Source of the DNA: Microstegium vimineum
Taxonomy: Eukaryota > Streptophyta > Magnoliopsida > Poales > Poaceae
Assembly: GCA_022036555.1 (NCBI GenBank)
Contig: CM039133.1
Coordinates: 5,521,184 to 5,585,183, forward strand
DNA: 64,000 bases
Direction of reading: 5' to 3'
The notes below the pieces were generated by a model, which saw nothing but the letters and a program-made list of their open reading frames with translations, was not told where the DNA came from and ran no database searches. Made by a program: the position numbers and the translations under genes. Below, piece after piece: positions 42,785 to 54,281 of the stretch. Position 1 is the stretch's first letter, and each line of letters starts with the position of its first letter.

Positions 42785-45030
42785 TCAAAACACACACACA
42801 CACACAAGAAGAGAGCCACTGAGAGAGGACGACATTGCCTTCTTGGAGGCCGGTGCTTGTGGGGGAGTTTGCTCTGCTTCCTTATGCTTTGGTGGTGGCG
42901 GGGGAGTTTGCTCATCTTCATTCTGCTTTGGTGGTGGCGGGGGAGTTTGCTCTACCTCCTTCTCTGGTGTTATGTCCTTCTTGGCTGGCGGAGTCTGCTG
43001 CTTAGGCATGTTCTTGGCCGGCCCCTCGAGCTCATCCAGCGAGAATGACATATCATGTATTGGGGATGACGACAGTGGCTCATAAATATATGGGGATGCT
43101 GGGGCATGCATTGGCGATGCTGGCTGTTGACTTGTTTCGGCCTCTTGGGATGCTTGATGCACTGGTGGAGACGGTGCCGTTGGTGGATCAATCAACCTTA
43201 CATACCGTCTCGGCCATTGTATGAAGTTCTTGATTACTTGTCCAAGCTTCTCTATATCCTCAGAGGTCGGGATGTCGATGAAGTCGTCTTCATATCCACT
43301 CTCGACCGTCAACACTTCCACCCTGCAGTATGCATCTTGCATCTCGACACCATGGAACATACGTTCAGGGATGGCATTGCCTGTGGCCACTTGCTTTGTA
43401 TGCTGATTCCTAAGGCCATATCCAATTAACAATGAGCAAGGCCAAGGTTTATCAATATCGTCAACTGGATAATGGTCCTGATTTGATGTTGACGCTATAC
43501 TGCTTGGAAAGGGCATAGATTGTGTGGCCATCTCCTGGCTACCCAAGGGTTCAGCTAGGACATGCTGCATATATGAAGGAGCTTGTGATGACATCTGTTG
43601 AGCAGACACTGCTCCTGCCAACCGCTTCACCACTACCGGATCGGGGTTTTTAACGAAGTCTTCCATCAAATCCCTAAATTTTTTGGCAGCCTGCTACTCA
43701 AAAAAATCCTTCATGTGCTCCTTATGTCGTTCTCTTTACTTATACGTGCCTTTCCACTCTTCACCAAACCCTTCTTTCCAGGTGGTTCTGGATGAGACAC
43801 CCCGTACACGACTTGGATGCTCGGGGTTACCTACAACATGATATTTAATGTCAGTGTCGATTTCTATTTTACTCGAACAAAATGGAAAATATAATTTTGT
43901 TACCTAGAGCATGGGAAAGGCTGTCCCTCTCCCTCTGTGACTTGAAGGCACCTGTCTTTTCCAGGTTTGTTGCTTCCAAAACCTTCTCGGCAACTGGTTT
44001 GATCTCATCGGGATAGGAGATCTCATCGCTCTCAGTGCTTGCCTTCCGAGCGCGAAGCCAATTCGCACTTCGTTCTGGCACTATATCTGTCAATTCCAAC
44101 TTGCCCTCTCTCCTCTTTGCTTCGTCTTCTGCCCTCCATTTAGGAATCTTGGTCTTGTATCCGCCAGTGCCGAGGTGGTGGTGGTACTTGTTCTTCTTCG
44201 CAAGTCTTGAGGCGGCTTGGCTCTTAGCCTTGGAGTCGTCGGAGTTTTTTATGACACTAAAACGTGCCCACTGTTCTACTGTGATAGGGTACCGCTTCGT
44301 TGGGTCCCGCCCCTTCTGCAGCCACTTTTTATTCATATCGTGCCTATAGCCCCGGAATGATAATTGCTAACTGCTTCATGACATGACCCTTGACCAAACC
44401 TTTTGTTCCCTCCGGTAAAATAAACTTAGTGCACAATCGAGTCCAACAATTCGTCCTCTTTACTTCAGGCACCATACTCCAATCACTCCAGGTGATATCA
44501 AATTCTTCCTTTACTAACCATCCAATGGCGGCCCTAAATTTGGGTAGCGCCTCTAGAGGTCCTAAGGGCTCTCCGCTCGGGCTAATCTCTATAATCCTAT
44601 AAACTTCTTCTGGAAATCTATTCCTTCCTCTATCTCCTCGTGTCCGATCACTCTTTTTCTATGTACTTCTTCGCTCAGAGGAGGTCCCGGTCGTTTAAGG
44701 CGTCGTGTCCTTATGAGCATCTTGTGACTCTACCTCCATTTCGGCAACAACTTGAGAGAACACCTCCTGTCAATTCAATTGTTAGGTACATACATACACA
44801 TGCATTATTCTCTCGTATAGACAATCTACGAGCATATATACCTCATCATCATTTGGCTCATCTTTAGGCTCGTAATAAGGGTCACGTTCCAACTTAAGAC
44901 GGGCCTTCTTAGCTCTAGGAGATTCACGTGGTGATACGCTCGGGCTCCTATAAGGTTCGGATCTAGAGGAGTCAGATTCCGGTGTACCTATCTGGGCATC
45001 GGCCTGCTCAACATTTGATGGAGTACTCAT
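42785..45030 (-). pseudogene. CACTA-2 second gene: Transposase_24-type protein, 3'-truncated
   Basis: The minus-strand start is ATG 45030 (MSTPSNVEQADAQIG). Exon 1 ends at 44842 (NDDE|GTATAT); exon 2 opens at 44766 (EVFSQVVAEME). It has LCTKFILPEG, then from 44336 KKNKYHHHLGTGGYKTKIPKW and ERSANWLRARK, up to 43904 (HALG|GTAAC). The next exon opens at 43830 (NPEHPSRVRGVSS) and continues to DDIDKPWPCSLLIGYGL and VIKNFIQWPRRYVRL. It finishes in three proline-lysine repeats (EQTPPPPPKHKE type). Breaks: TAA and TAG in exon 2 near 44700 and 44655, TAG near 44350, and a stop near 43700. It is collinear with 37994-39964 of CACTA-1, which confirms exon structure by comparison. The frame runs into the (CA)n truncation point. 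Confidence 0.8.
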
Positions 45031-45109
45031 CTGCATGAAATATAAGTATAACCACGGAATATAAGTATAAACATGGAATACAAGTATTAACATGGATTAC
45101 ATAGCCTAA

Positions 45110-45795
45110 TCAATTAGCGAACCTATTATTAACAAACCTAATTAACTAACACTAATTTGCAAACCCTAAATAATGAATATTAAATAGGAAACCCTATTTA
45201 ACAAACTAATTATTATTTCATAAACCCTAATTATGCATGAAATATAAGTATTAACATGGAAAAAACATAACTAAATTATGGAAAAACCCTAACAAAAAAC
45301 ATAGTACATACCATTAATTTCAAACTAAACTAATTCACAAACCCTAAATAAAGGGAATAAATAACCGTTAATTACTTACTAAATTAACTAACAATTCTAT
45401 TATTAATAAACACTAACTAAATTAACTAACTAAATTAACTAATTACTAAATAAACTAACTAAATTAACTAATTACTAAATTAACTAACACTAACTAAATT
45501 AACTAATTACTAAATTAACTAAATTAACTAACACTAACTAAATTAACTAACTAAATTTACTAATTACTAAATAAACTAACTAAATTAACTAATTACTAAA
45601 TTAACTAAATTAACTAACTAAATTAACTAATTACTAAATTAACTAAATTAACTAACACTAACTAAATTAACTAACTAAACTAACTAATAAACACTAACTA
45701 AATTAACTAACTAAACTAACTAATAAACACTAACTACATTAACTAACTAAATTAACTAATTACTAAATTAACTAAATTAACTAACACTAACTTAA
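45110..45795. repeat. ACTAACTAAATTAACTA minisatellite in CACTA-2
   Basis: From about 45340 the block is almost pure (ta)actaa(c/a)taaattaact repeats; 45110-45330 has sparser aaaccctaa motifs. It occupies the first intron or leader of the second gene on the minus strand. Confidence 0.8.
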
Positions 45796-46226
45796 AAAAA
45801 AGGTAAGGCGGCCTGCCAGGCCCAGCAGGCCCAGCAGGCGCTCGGAGGGGCGCGCGCACGGCGGCGCACATGGCAGCTGCCGCCACACCGATCGGAGCTG
45901 CCTCGGAGCGGAGCTCGGCGGTGGCGGTGGCGGAGCTCGGAGCGGAGCCTACCTCTCGGCGTTCCGGCGAGGTCGCGGCGGCGGCGCTAGGCAGACGGCA
46001 GCTGCTGGCGGCGGCGGCTCGCTGCGGCGGAGCGGAGGTCCCTCGGTGGCGGCGTGGAGGCGTGCCGGCGGAGTGGAGGTCCCTCGGCGGCGTGGCGGCG
46101 GCAGCTCACGACGGTGGAGGTCCGGCGAGCGGTGGAGCAGCGGCGGCGGATTTCGGCAGCCTAATGGCGTCCAATTTCTGAACTCGTGCCTCCGGGACTT
46201 AGAAATTTTCGCGGGCCACGCGCGGG
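45796..46226 (-). other. GC-rich leader of the second CACTA-2 gene
   Basis: Very GC-rich with ggcggc runs. ORFs on both strands show no known domain. By position it matches 37150-37600 of CACTA-1, although the sequences themselves differ. Confidence 0.5.
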
Positions 46227-46330
46227 AAATTATATTGGAGCATATTAGTACAGGCGGGCTATATTGACCACCGCCTGTAAAAACATTAGTACACGCGACC
46301 CTCATTAACAGCCGCATGTACTAATGTTTT
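46227..46330 (-). promoter_or_regulatory. Internal subterminal-type array and TATA box of CACTA-2
   Basis: On the minus strand, repeats (cattagtacatgcggctgt, ttttacaggcggtgg, cccgcctgtactaat) are followed by CCAATATAATTT (46238-46227) and then the GC-rich leader. Same order as 36975-37145 in CACTA-1. Confidence 0.6.
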
Positions 46331-46939
46331 TTTCATTTTCAGGTTATTTATTCCCTTTATTTAGTTAGTTAATTTAGTTAGTGTTTATTAATAATAGGTT
46401 TGTTAGTTAATTTAGTAAGTAATTAAAGGTAATTTATTCCCTTTATTTAGTTTAGTTAGTAATTAATGGTATGTTAATTAGGGTTAGTTATTATTTCATG
46501 TACTTAATTAGGGTTTGTGGATTAATTTAGTTAGTAAATAATGGTTTTTTAATTAGGGTTATTTATTATTTCATGTACTTAATTAGGGTTTGTGGATTAA
46601 TTTAGTTAGTAAATAATGGTTTTTTAATTAGGGTTATTTATTATTTCATGTACTTAGTGGATTAATTTAGTTAGTAATTAAAGTCTTGTTTAATAGGGTT
46701 AGTTATTATTTCATGTACCTAGGCTTCATGAATTAATTAAGTTTTTAATTAAAGGTTTGTTAATTAGGGTTAGTTAATATTTCATGTACCTAGGGTTAGT
46801 AAATAATATAGAATCCAAAGGTATACAAGAAGGGGAAAGAGGTTTTAATTCAGATTTGTTTAACTAAGTTAGAAAATAATATCATAGTCCAAAGGTACAA
46901 ATGATAAGTGATACATTAGTTACATGATAAACAATCTAG
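46331..46939. repeat. AT-rich repeats between the two CACTA-2 genes
   Basis: Units such as gttagttattatttcatgtacttaattagggttt recur four to five times with changes, including a near-exact doubled unit of about 80 bp at 46500-46660. No gene is seen. Confidence 0.7.
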
Positions 46940-48433
46940 CGTGCTACAGTCCTTCCTTGTCCATCATGGCGCACCTAGGGCAAAGAGGTTTGCGGGATAC
47001 TTTTCTCCACATTTTTTATCTTTTCTTCAAAGTTTGTAAAAAGACATCTCGCTGAACTGGTTAACATCCTCTAAATCCATTACACCATCAACTCCTACAA
47101 TTTGTTGCTTTCCAGGGATTGCTACGTGCTTTGGATTTTGGGTACTTTTATTTTCATTCGTAGATAGAATTTGTTCCACATAGAACACCTGTGCAGCACG
47201 GTTAGCAAGGATCCACGGATCATCTTTGTAACCTACTTTACTTAGATCAAGAACTCTTTGGCCATAGTTATCCACAGTGACATGTTTATCTTGATCCCAT
47301 CGATATCGGAACACTGGAATCTGCAGGCGTGGACCATATTCAACCTCCCATATGTCATAAATGAATCCAAAGTATGTAGTTTCTTCACCAATTGTATCAT
47401 CTACAGCCTCACATCGAACGCCACTATTCTGTGCCATGCGCTTGGTGTCCCTAAAACTGGTGGAAAATGTGAAGCCACTAATGTCATAGCTCTGCCATCA
47501 TATGACCTGGCTTGATGGTCCAGATGCTAAAATCTTGATAGTTTCTGATTCATCTGTCATGTCCAAATTCTTTAGCCATGCGGTGAACCGACGCTTGTGT
47601 TCCTTGTGTACCCAATCATTTGTGCATCCTGGATTCTCCTCACGAAGCTCTTTCATGTGCTGCTTGGTGAATGAGTCCATTATTATGAGTTGTTGTAGTA
47701 TGTTGTAATGTACCTCTAGGACTATGTTGTAATCTGGCAGGATGAATGATTTCCGTTCCATCCTCCCTCGTCCACCAAGCCTTCCCTCATGTCGCAACGG
47801 AGGCAAACCAATTGATACCTGGTCTTTTAGGAGATTATTACATAATGGTCCTCCAGACTCAATGGCCTCTTCTGTAGTGTATGCCTCTATCATGGAACCC
47901 TCCGGATGAGCACGATTTGACATATAGCCATTCAATATTGACATGAAACGCTCATACATCCACATTTCATGGAAATACATGGGGCCCAATGCCTCAATTT
48001 GAGGCACCAAATGAACAATAAGGTGTACCATGATATCAAAGAACGATGGGGGAAAGCACATCACCAACTGGCTCAATGTCTCTGCAGCAAATTTCTGTAG
48101 GGACTCTAACTCATCACGGATAATTACATTCTCAGATATCTTATTGAAGAAGTAGCACAACCGTGTGATTGCCATCTTTAAGAACACTGGATTTATAGCC
48201 CTGATGGCAATAGGAAGAAAAGTGGTCAGCATTACATGACAATCATGTTAGTTGTAGTTGGTGAGTGTAAGGTCTTTCATCGAAACAAGACTCCTTATGT
48301 TGGAGCAGAAACCAGATGGAACTTTTAAATTCTTCAACCACACACACATTGCATGTTTCTCCTCTCTGTTCAGGTTATAGCTTGCTGCCGGTAGATGGTA
48401 CTTCCCATTCTCTAGGAGTACAGGGTGAAGTTA
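46940..48433 (-). pseudogene. CACTA-2 TNPD-type transposase, C-terminal part
   Basis: On the minus strand it opens at the target duplication of the chromovirus (48433-48429, TAACT) and continues the transposase in frame: HPVLLENGKYHLPAASYNL, then LKVPSGFCSNIRSLVSMKDL. It goes on through FLKMAITRLCYFFNKIS, the YMSNRAHPEGSM motif and FILPDYNIVLE, to AQNSGVRCEAVDDT, DPWILANRAAQVFYVEQI and VGVDGVMDLEDVNQF. Breaks: a TAA in TNYN-HD near 48237, a TGA after SSQVI at 47498, and an early stop near 47027. These correspond to the DUF4218- and DUF4216-like C-terminal regions. Only about three changes separate this copy from an open frame, fewer than in CACTA-1. Confidence 0.85.
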
Positions 48434-49791
48434 TGTAACACCCAAAATTTTGTTTGAATTTTAAATTAGATGAAAATGATTTAATTATGAAATTATGTGG
48501 GCATTTCATTTTGTGGAATAATAAAATTCTTAGAAATAAAATTAATCCTAGTTAGTAACGTGTTTATGCACTCATGCTGCTGCACAATTTTTTGGTTGAA
48601 TGAATTTGCAAAACTCAATTTTCAAATGGATTCAAAATTGTTTGGAAATTGAATTTGGAAAAAGAAAATAAAAAGGAAGAGGGCCTGATCTTTCTCACTT
48701 CCTGAAACCCAGCCCAACACTCTCTCTCCCTCTTTCTCTCGGGCGCCCCAACTAAAAAGGCCGAAGCCCATCCAGCAGGCCGGCCCGCACTTCCCTCTCT
48801 CCCTCTGACTCGCAGGCAACCGGGGTCCACATGTCAGCGTCGATTTCCCTCTCCCTCACCCTCTCTCTCTCGCTGTTGTCTGGCCCCAGCCGTCAGGCCG
48901 CCTCAACCCCTTCCTCTCTCCCTTTCTCTCTCTGATCAACCGGGCCCAGCTGTCGGTGCCTTCTTCCCCAACTCCCCTCCGCTCAGTTTGGCCGCGTGCG
49001 CGTGGATGAGTACGTCGAGTCCGGCAACCGTCCGCGCGTGCCCCGCTCCCAGTTCCCCGCACCTCGCCCACGATGCCGCAACGGCACCGCGCGTCCCGCA
49101 CGCTCTACTCGGCGCTATAAAATGGAATGTCGCGCGCCTACTCTCCCCCTTTCCCATCTGAACTCCCCGAGCCGCCACCGCCGCTGTTGTCGCAAAGAAA
49201 CCGCGCCGAAGCCGCAATCCGTCTTGGTAAGCTCCGTTTCGTAACCGCGAACTCTCCGTGAATCTCCGTAGCCTAATCCTTCTTTATGTCATCTCTTCGG
49301 TGGGCACAGAACACGCGCCGTGGACAGGGAGCTCTCGGACCGCCGCGACGCCGACCGCCGTTCCACGCCGCACCGAGCCCTCTCCGCCCTCCATTTCTAC
49401 TCGGTGAGATTCGTCATCGCTCATTCTTCCTCCCTGTCCCTGTAATTTGGTTAGTTAAGCACCAAGCACGCTGCTCCACTGCACCCCGAGACCGACGTCA
49501 ATGGCGCCGCCGTGGTCAGCCGATTCCGGTGACGTTCAGTCACAACCAAGCACCTCACGCGCATCGCACGAACACCCCGCCACTTCCCGAGCCCTCAATT
49601 TGGTCTCTAAGGCGCTGAATTGCATCGCCCGCATACACCGACCGAGACCGACCTTGGCGCCGCCGCGGACCTCCCTGTTCCCAAACCGCCGCTCCAATTG
49701 AGCCCTCTGTTGCACTCGCACAAGCACGCCGATCCTCCCGATGCTTTTGGTTGAAGCCGGGACGGTCAGGAGCGGGTTCCCCCGTGTTCGC
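48434..49791 (+). repeat. 5' LTR remnant of the 48-58 kb chromovirus
   Basis: Collinear with 54282-55632 up to cccgtgttcgc. The sequence then switches to gag-type codons for an Arg-Gly repeat, while the complete LTR continues cagtgagacagag. The two copies differ by scattered substitutions and a few short indels. Confidence 0.88.
49116..49122 (+). promoter_or_regulatory. LTR TATA box, 5' copy
   Basis: TATAAAA in ggcgctataaaatgg, the only good TATA motif of the LTR. It is conserved at 54964-54970, so it is the likely transcription start signal of the retrotransposon. Confidence 0.6.
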
Positions 49792-50596
49792 ATGAGTTCC
49801 TGGACGTGGCCGTGGACGTGGAGTTCCTGTCAACCCGCCACCACCACCACCATCACCGCCTGCTGTGTCAGTGGAACAGCTGATGGGCATGTAAGCACAA
49901 CTGATGCAAGCCATGATGCATCGCTTGGACAACGAACCTGTTGGAATTCTACCGCCAGTCCAAGTTAGGGACAAAAGGCGAGAATTCATGAAGGGGCGAC
50001 CTCCCGTCTTCACCCACGCATCTGACCCTTTGGATGCAGATGACTGGCTCCGAGCTGTGGAAAAGCAGCTGAACATAGCGCAGTGCAACGACATAGAAAA
50101 GGTGTTGTATGCCTCGGGACAGTTACAAGGAGCAGCCCAAGATTGGTGGGAGTCTTTCCAATATGGACGCCCTGATGATGCTCCTGAAGTCAGTTGGCAG
50201 GAATTCAGAGAGGAATTCAGATCATACTATATTCCTGAAGGTATGATGGAGTTGAAGCAAGAGGAGTTCAGATCCCTCAAACAAGGCTCTATGACAGTGG
50301 CTGAGTACCGTGACAAGTTTGCTCAATTGTCAACCTATGCTCCACATGAAGTGGCTAGGGACTGTGACAAGCAGCGCAGATTCCTGAAGGGACTCTATGA
50401 TGGTCTTCAGCTCCAGCTCATGTCAAATGAGTACCCCAACTATCAGACCTTGGTGAACCGTGCTATTGTGATTGACAATAAGCGCCGGGAAATGGAAACA
50501 AAGAAGAGGAAGCTACAGGGTCAGGCTTCAAGCAGCAACACTCGCCCTCGACCCTACCCGCAGCAGAGTTTCCAGCAGAGAAGCCAAGGGACAGAG
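49792..50596 (+). pseudogene. Chromovirus gag, 5'-deleted and frameshifted
   Basis: The plus-strand frame begins inside the Arg-Gly repeat (GRGRGRG) with no start codon. It has a stop at 49891 (MGM-stop-AQLMQ), then opens again from about 49904: RDKRREFMKGRPPVFTHASDP, then DDWLRAVEKQLN, and the capsid signature SMTVAEYRDKFAQLSTYAP. A missing base near 50592 (after SFQQRSQG) shifts the downstream Gln-rich part into the pol frame. Gag forms the particle shell. Compared with 12455-13368 the protein is collinear. The start was removed by the same deletion that removed the PBS. Confidence 0.85.
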
Positions 50597-50700
50597 GTCA
50601 GTTTCCTCAGCGAAATCAGTTCCAACAACGCCCTCAAGGTCAGCAGCAGTATGGAGGCCAGCGCCCACCTCAGCAGGTCTCTAACCAAGCTCAGCGCCAA

Positions 50701-53700
50701 GTGAATCCCAATACTATAGCAGTGAAGAACAACAACCCCAACAACAGTAACAATAACAAGTGTTTCCGTTGTGGGAAGGAAGGGCATATGTCTTACAATT
50801 GCCCTGAGAAGCAGAACCAACAGGCACCTCAGAATCAGAACAACCAGCAGAAAGGAAGGTACCAACCACCCCCAAACACCGGAAGGGTGAACCATGTATT
50901 TGCTAAAACCACTCAGGAGGTACCTGAGGTTATGATGGGTATGTTTAATGTCAACTCATTCCCCGCTACCGTACTCTTTGATTCTGGTGCTTCGCATTCT
51001 TTCATATCGGAAGCTTTTGTTAGAATGCATAGTATATCTTTGCGTGCAATGAAAAATCATATGCAAGTAAATTCACCGGGGGGTAGCATACCAGCTTCTG
51101 TTTGGAGTCCTTCCACTAGACTTACCCTAAGGGGGGTAGATTTTGAAGTGAGTCCAGTTGTGATACCCACAACTGGAATAGATCTGATTGTGGGAATGGA
51201 TTGGATGAAACAACATCGAGCGGTGATTCAGTGTCAAGAGAGATGTGTTGTTGTGACATCACCTAATGGAGATAAGATGTGTGTTGAGGTAGAAATGCAA
51301 GCAACACCAAAAGCCACTCTGAACCAGTTATCTAGAGATGTCTTGGATGAGGAACAAGTGGTGGAGGAATTTCCAGATGTGTTTCCCGAAGAGTTACCAG
51401 GTATGCCACCTGATCGTGATGTTGAGTTTCTTATTGAACTTCTACCTGGTACTGCTCCCATAGCTAAAAGACCATATAGAATGGGGGTAAAAGAATTAGA
51501 AGAACTTAAGAAACAAATTAGTGAATTGCAAGAAAAGGGTTTTATCCGCCCTAGTTCTTCACCTTGGGGAGCACCAGTTATATTTGTGGATAAGAAAGAT
51601 GGTACTAGGAGAATGTGTGTGGACTACCGTTCTCTTAATGAAGTTACCATCAAGAATAAATATCCCTTACCCAGAATAGATGACTTGTTTGACCAGTTGA
51701 AAGGTGCATGTGTGTTCTCTAAAATAGATCTCCGCTTTGGATACCACCAATTAAAAATCCGAGCGGCAGACATACCTAAGACAGCCTTTACCACAAGATA
51801 TGGGCTATATGAGTATACGGTTATGTCTTTCGGGTTGACTAATGCACCTGCGTACTTTATGTACATGATGAACACGGTGTTCATGGAGTTTTTGGACAAG
51901 TTTGTGGTAGTGTTCATAGATGACATCCTAGTCTTCTTTAAAACTAAAGAAGAGCATGCTGAACATCTGAGGATGGTTTTGCAAAAGCTCAGAGAAAATC
52001 AGTTGTATGCAAAGAGAGGTAAATGTGAGTTTTGGTTGAAAGAAGTGTCTTTCTTGGGTCACGTGGTCTCTAATGGAGGTATAGTAGTAGACCCAAGTAA
52101 GGTACGAGATGTTCTAAACTGGAACCCTCCAACCAATGTTACCGAAATCCGTAGTTTCCAGGGTTTAGCAGGATACTATAGGAGGTTCATTGAAGGGTTT
52201 TCAAAGCTAGATAAACCAATGACAGCCCTGCTAGAGAAAAGTGCCAAGTTTGTGTGGTCTGATAAATGTCAAACGAACTTTGAAGAGTTGAAGAAAAGGT
52301 TGACCACAGCCCCAGTACTGACATTACCAGATCTAAACAAGAGTTTCTCAATCTATTGTGATGCCTCTCGTTTAGGTCTTGGATGTGTGCTTATGCAAGA
52401 AGGAAAAGTTGTGGCATATGCATCTAGGCAGTTGAGGAAGCATGAGCTGAACTACCCTACTCATGACATGGAATTGGCAGCAGTGGTACATGCTCTAAAG
52501 ATATGGAGACATTATCTAATAGGGCATAAGTGTGATATCTATACAGATCATAAGAATTTGAAATATATTTTCACTCAGTCAGATCTGAATCTGAGGCAGC
52601 GTCGTTGGCTTGAGCTGATCAAGGATTATGAGTTGGAAGTACATTATCATCCAGGTAAGGCCAATGTAGTGGCAGATGCACTGAGCAGAAAGAGTTATGC
52701 TAATGCTTTAAGAATGAAGCTTATGCCTGCTGAATTGCGTGCTGATATGGAATCTCTTAATTTGGGATTTACCATAAATATAGTGGAGATGAACATAGAA
52801 CCTACTCTGGAACAAGAGATACGTAAGGGTCAGTTGGAAGATCCGAGACTGAAAGAAATTGCAGAGAATATGGTGCTAGGGAAAGCACCAGGTTTCAGGT
52901 TGGATGATGATGGGACTTTGTGGTTTGGAAAGAGAATATGTGTTCCCGAAGTAAAGTCTATCCGTGATGCCATACATCGAGAAGCACATGATTCCTCTTA
53001 CTCTATACATCCCGGAAGTACTAAGATGTACCTGGACCTTAAAGAGAAGTATTGGTGGTATGGTTTAAAAAGGGATGTAGCAGAATATGTAGCCTTGTGT
53101 GACACATGTCAGAGAGTAAAGGCAGAACACCAAAGACCTGCCGGTTTACTTCAGCCAATGAAAATACCTGAGTGGAAATGGGAAGAAGTAGGAATGGAGT
53201 TTATAGTCGGGTTACCACGTACACAGAGAGGATATGACTCGATCTGGGTAATCGTGGACCGCTTGACTAAAGTTGCTCATTTCCTACCAGTGAAGACTAA
53301 CTACTCAAGCGCAAGACTAGCAGAACTGTATATGGAAAGGATAGTATGTTTACATGGAGTCCCAAAGAAGATTGTATCTGACAGAGGTACTCAATTCACA
53401 TCACAGTTCTGGCAGAAGGTACATGAATCCTTGGGAACAAAATTGACTTTCAGTACAGCATATCATCCACAGACGGACGGACAAACAGAAAGGACAAACC
53501 AAATTTTGGAAGACATGTTAAGAGCATGTGCTTTACAACATGGTGCCAGTTGGGATAAGAGTTTGCCCTATGCTGAGTTTTCTTACAAAAACAGTTATCA
53601 GAATAGTCTGAAAATGGCACCCAATGAGGCTGTGTATGGACGAAAGTGCATAACTCCTTTATTCTGGAACCAAACCGGAGAGACTCAGGTGTTTGGACCA

Positions 53701-54234
53701 GATGTTCTTCGAGATGCAGAAGAACAAGTAAGGAAAATAAGAGATAACTTAAAAGTTGCACAATCCCGTCAAAAGAGTTATGCAAACACCCGCAGAAGAG
53801 GTCTGTCATTCGAGATTGGGGATTACGTGTACTTGAAAGTGTCTCCGATGAGAAGTGTAAAGATGTTCAATATGAAAGGAAAGCTAGCTCCAAGATATGT
53901 TGGACCTTTCAAAGTTCTCGTGAGACGTGGAGAGGTAGCTTATCAGTTAGAGTTACCTGAGAATTTGTCGGGAGTACATGATGTGTTCCACGTATCTCAG
54001 TTGAAGAAGTGCTTAAGGGTACCAGAGGAGCAAATCCCTCTAGAAGAGCTTACCATAAAGGAAGATCTCACATATGAAGAGTACCCAATAAGAATCTTGG
54101 AAACAACGGAAAGGTTTACGAGGAGCCGTGTTATAAAGATGTGCAAGGTTCAGTGGAACCGGTACACGGAAGATGAAGCTACTTGGGAAAGAGAAGAAGA
54201 CCTGAGGAAGTCTTACCCTCAGCTATTTGAGTAA
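50701..54234 (+). CDS. Chromovirus pol polyprotein, open frame (protease, RT, RNase H, integrase, chromodomain)
   Basis: An uninterrupted 1177-codon plus-strand frame. The domain order is that of Ty3 chromoviruses: zinc knuckle (CFRCGKEGHMSYNC, about residue 21), aspartic protease (LFDSGASHSF, about 95), and reverse transcriptase (LPRIDDLFDQLKGA, FIDDILVF in place of YVDD). RNase H follows (IYCDAS, YTDHKNLKYI, VADALSR), then integrase with an HHCC finger ending CDTCQ and D-D-E in MEFIVGLP, SDRGTQFTS and QTERTNQ; the first Asp of the triad reads Glu here (MEF for MDF), a possible loss. The chromodomain-like end is YPQLFE. The first codon in the open frame is GTG at 50701; the frame is open further upstream to about 50597, as expected of a gag-pol fusion. 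It is the best-preserved pol in the window. Confidence 0.92.
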   Translation: MNPNTIAVKNNNPNNSNNNKCFRCGKEGHMSYNCPEKQNQQAPQNQNNQQKGRYQPPPNTGRVNHVFAKTTQEVPEVMMGMFNVNSFPATVLFDSGASHSFISEAFVRMHSISLRAMKNHMQVNSPGGSIPASVWSPSTRLTLRGVDFEVSPVVIPTTGIDLIVGMDWMKQHRAVIQCQERCVVVTSPNGDKMCVEVEMQATPKATLNQLSRDVLDEEQVVEEFPDVFPEELPGMPPDRDVEFLIELLPGTAPIAKRPYRMGVKELEELKKQISELQEKGFIRPSSSPWGAPVIFVDKKDGTRRMCVDYRSLNEVTIKNKYPLPRIDDLFDQLKGACVFSKIDLRFGYHQLKIRAADIPKTAFTTRYGLYEYTVMSFGLTNAPAYFMYMMNTVFMEFLDKFVVVFIDDILVFFKTKEEHAEHLRMVLQKLRENQLYAKRGKCEFWLKEVSFLGHVVSNGGIVVDPSKVRDVLNWNPPTNVTEIRSFQGLAGYYRRFIEGFSKLDKPMTALLEKSAKFVWSDKCQTNFEELKKRLTTAPVLTLPDLNKSFSIYCDASRLGLGCVLMQEGKVVAYASRQLRKHELNYPTHDMELAAVVHALKIWRHYLIGHKCDIYTDHKNLKYIFTQSDLNLRQRRWLELIKDYELEVHYHPGKANVVADALSRKSYANALRMKLMPAELRADMESLNLGFTINIVEMNIEPTLEQEIRKGQLEDPRLKEIAENMVLGKAPGFRLDDDGTLWFGKRICVPEVKSIRDAIHREAHDSSYSIHPGSTKMYLDLKEKYWWYGLKRDVAEYVALCDTCQRVKAEHQRPAGLLQPMKIPEWKWEEVGMEFIVGLPRTQRGYDSIWVIVDRLTKVAHFLPVKTNYSSARLAELYMERIVCLHGVPKKIVSDRGTQFTSQFWQKVHESLGTKLTFSTAYHPQTDGQTERTNQILEDMLRACALQHGASWDKSLPYAEFSYKNSYQNSLKMAPNEAVYGRKCITPLFWNQTGETQVFGPDVLRDAEEQVRKIRDNLKVAQSRQKSYANTRRRGLSFEIGDYVYLKVSPMRSVKMFNMKGKLAPRYVGPFKVLVRRGEVAYQLELPENLSGVHDVFHVSQLKKCLRVPEEQIPLEELTIKEDLTYEEYPIRILETTERFTRSRVIKMCKVQWNRYTEDEATWEREEDLRKSYPQLFE

Positions 54235-54261
54235 GTCCGTCTGAATCTCGAGGACGAGATT

Positions 54262-54281
54262 CCTTTTAAGGGGGGTAGAAT
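54262..54281 (+). promoter_or_regulatory. Polypurine tract of the 48-58 kb chromovirus
   Basis: The purine-rich run aaggggggtagaatt lies directly before the 3' LTR, 28 bp after the pol stop. Confidence 0.8.

Noticed and set aside
45870..46317. Alanine-rich ORFs on both strands
   Set aside because: GC-rich leader of a CACTA gene; no motif, and the positional equivalent in CACTA-1 is not conserved.
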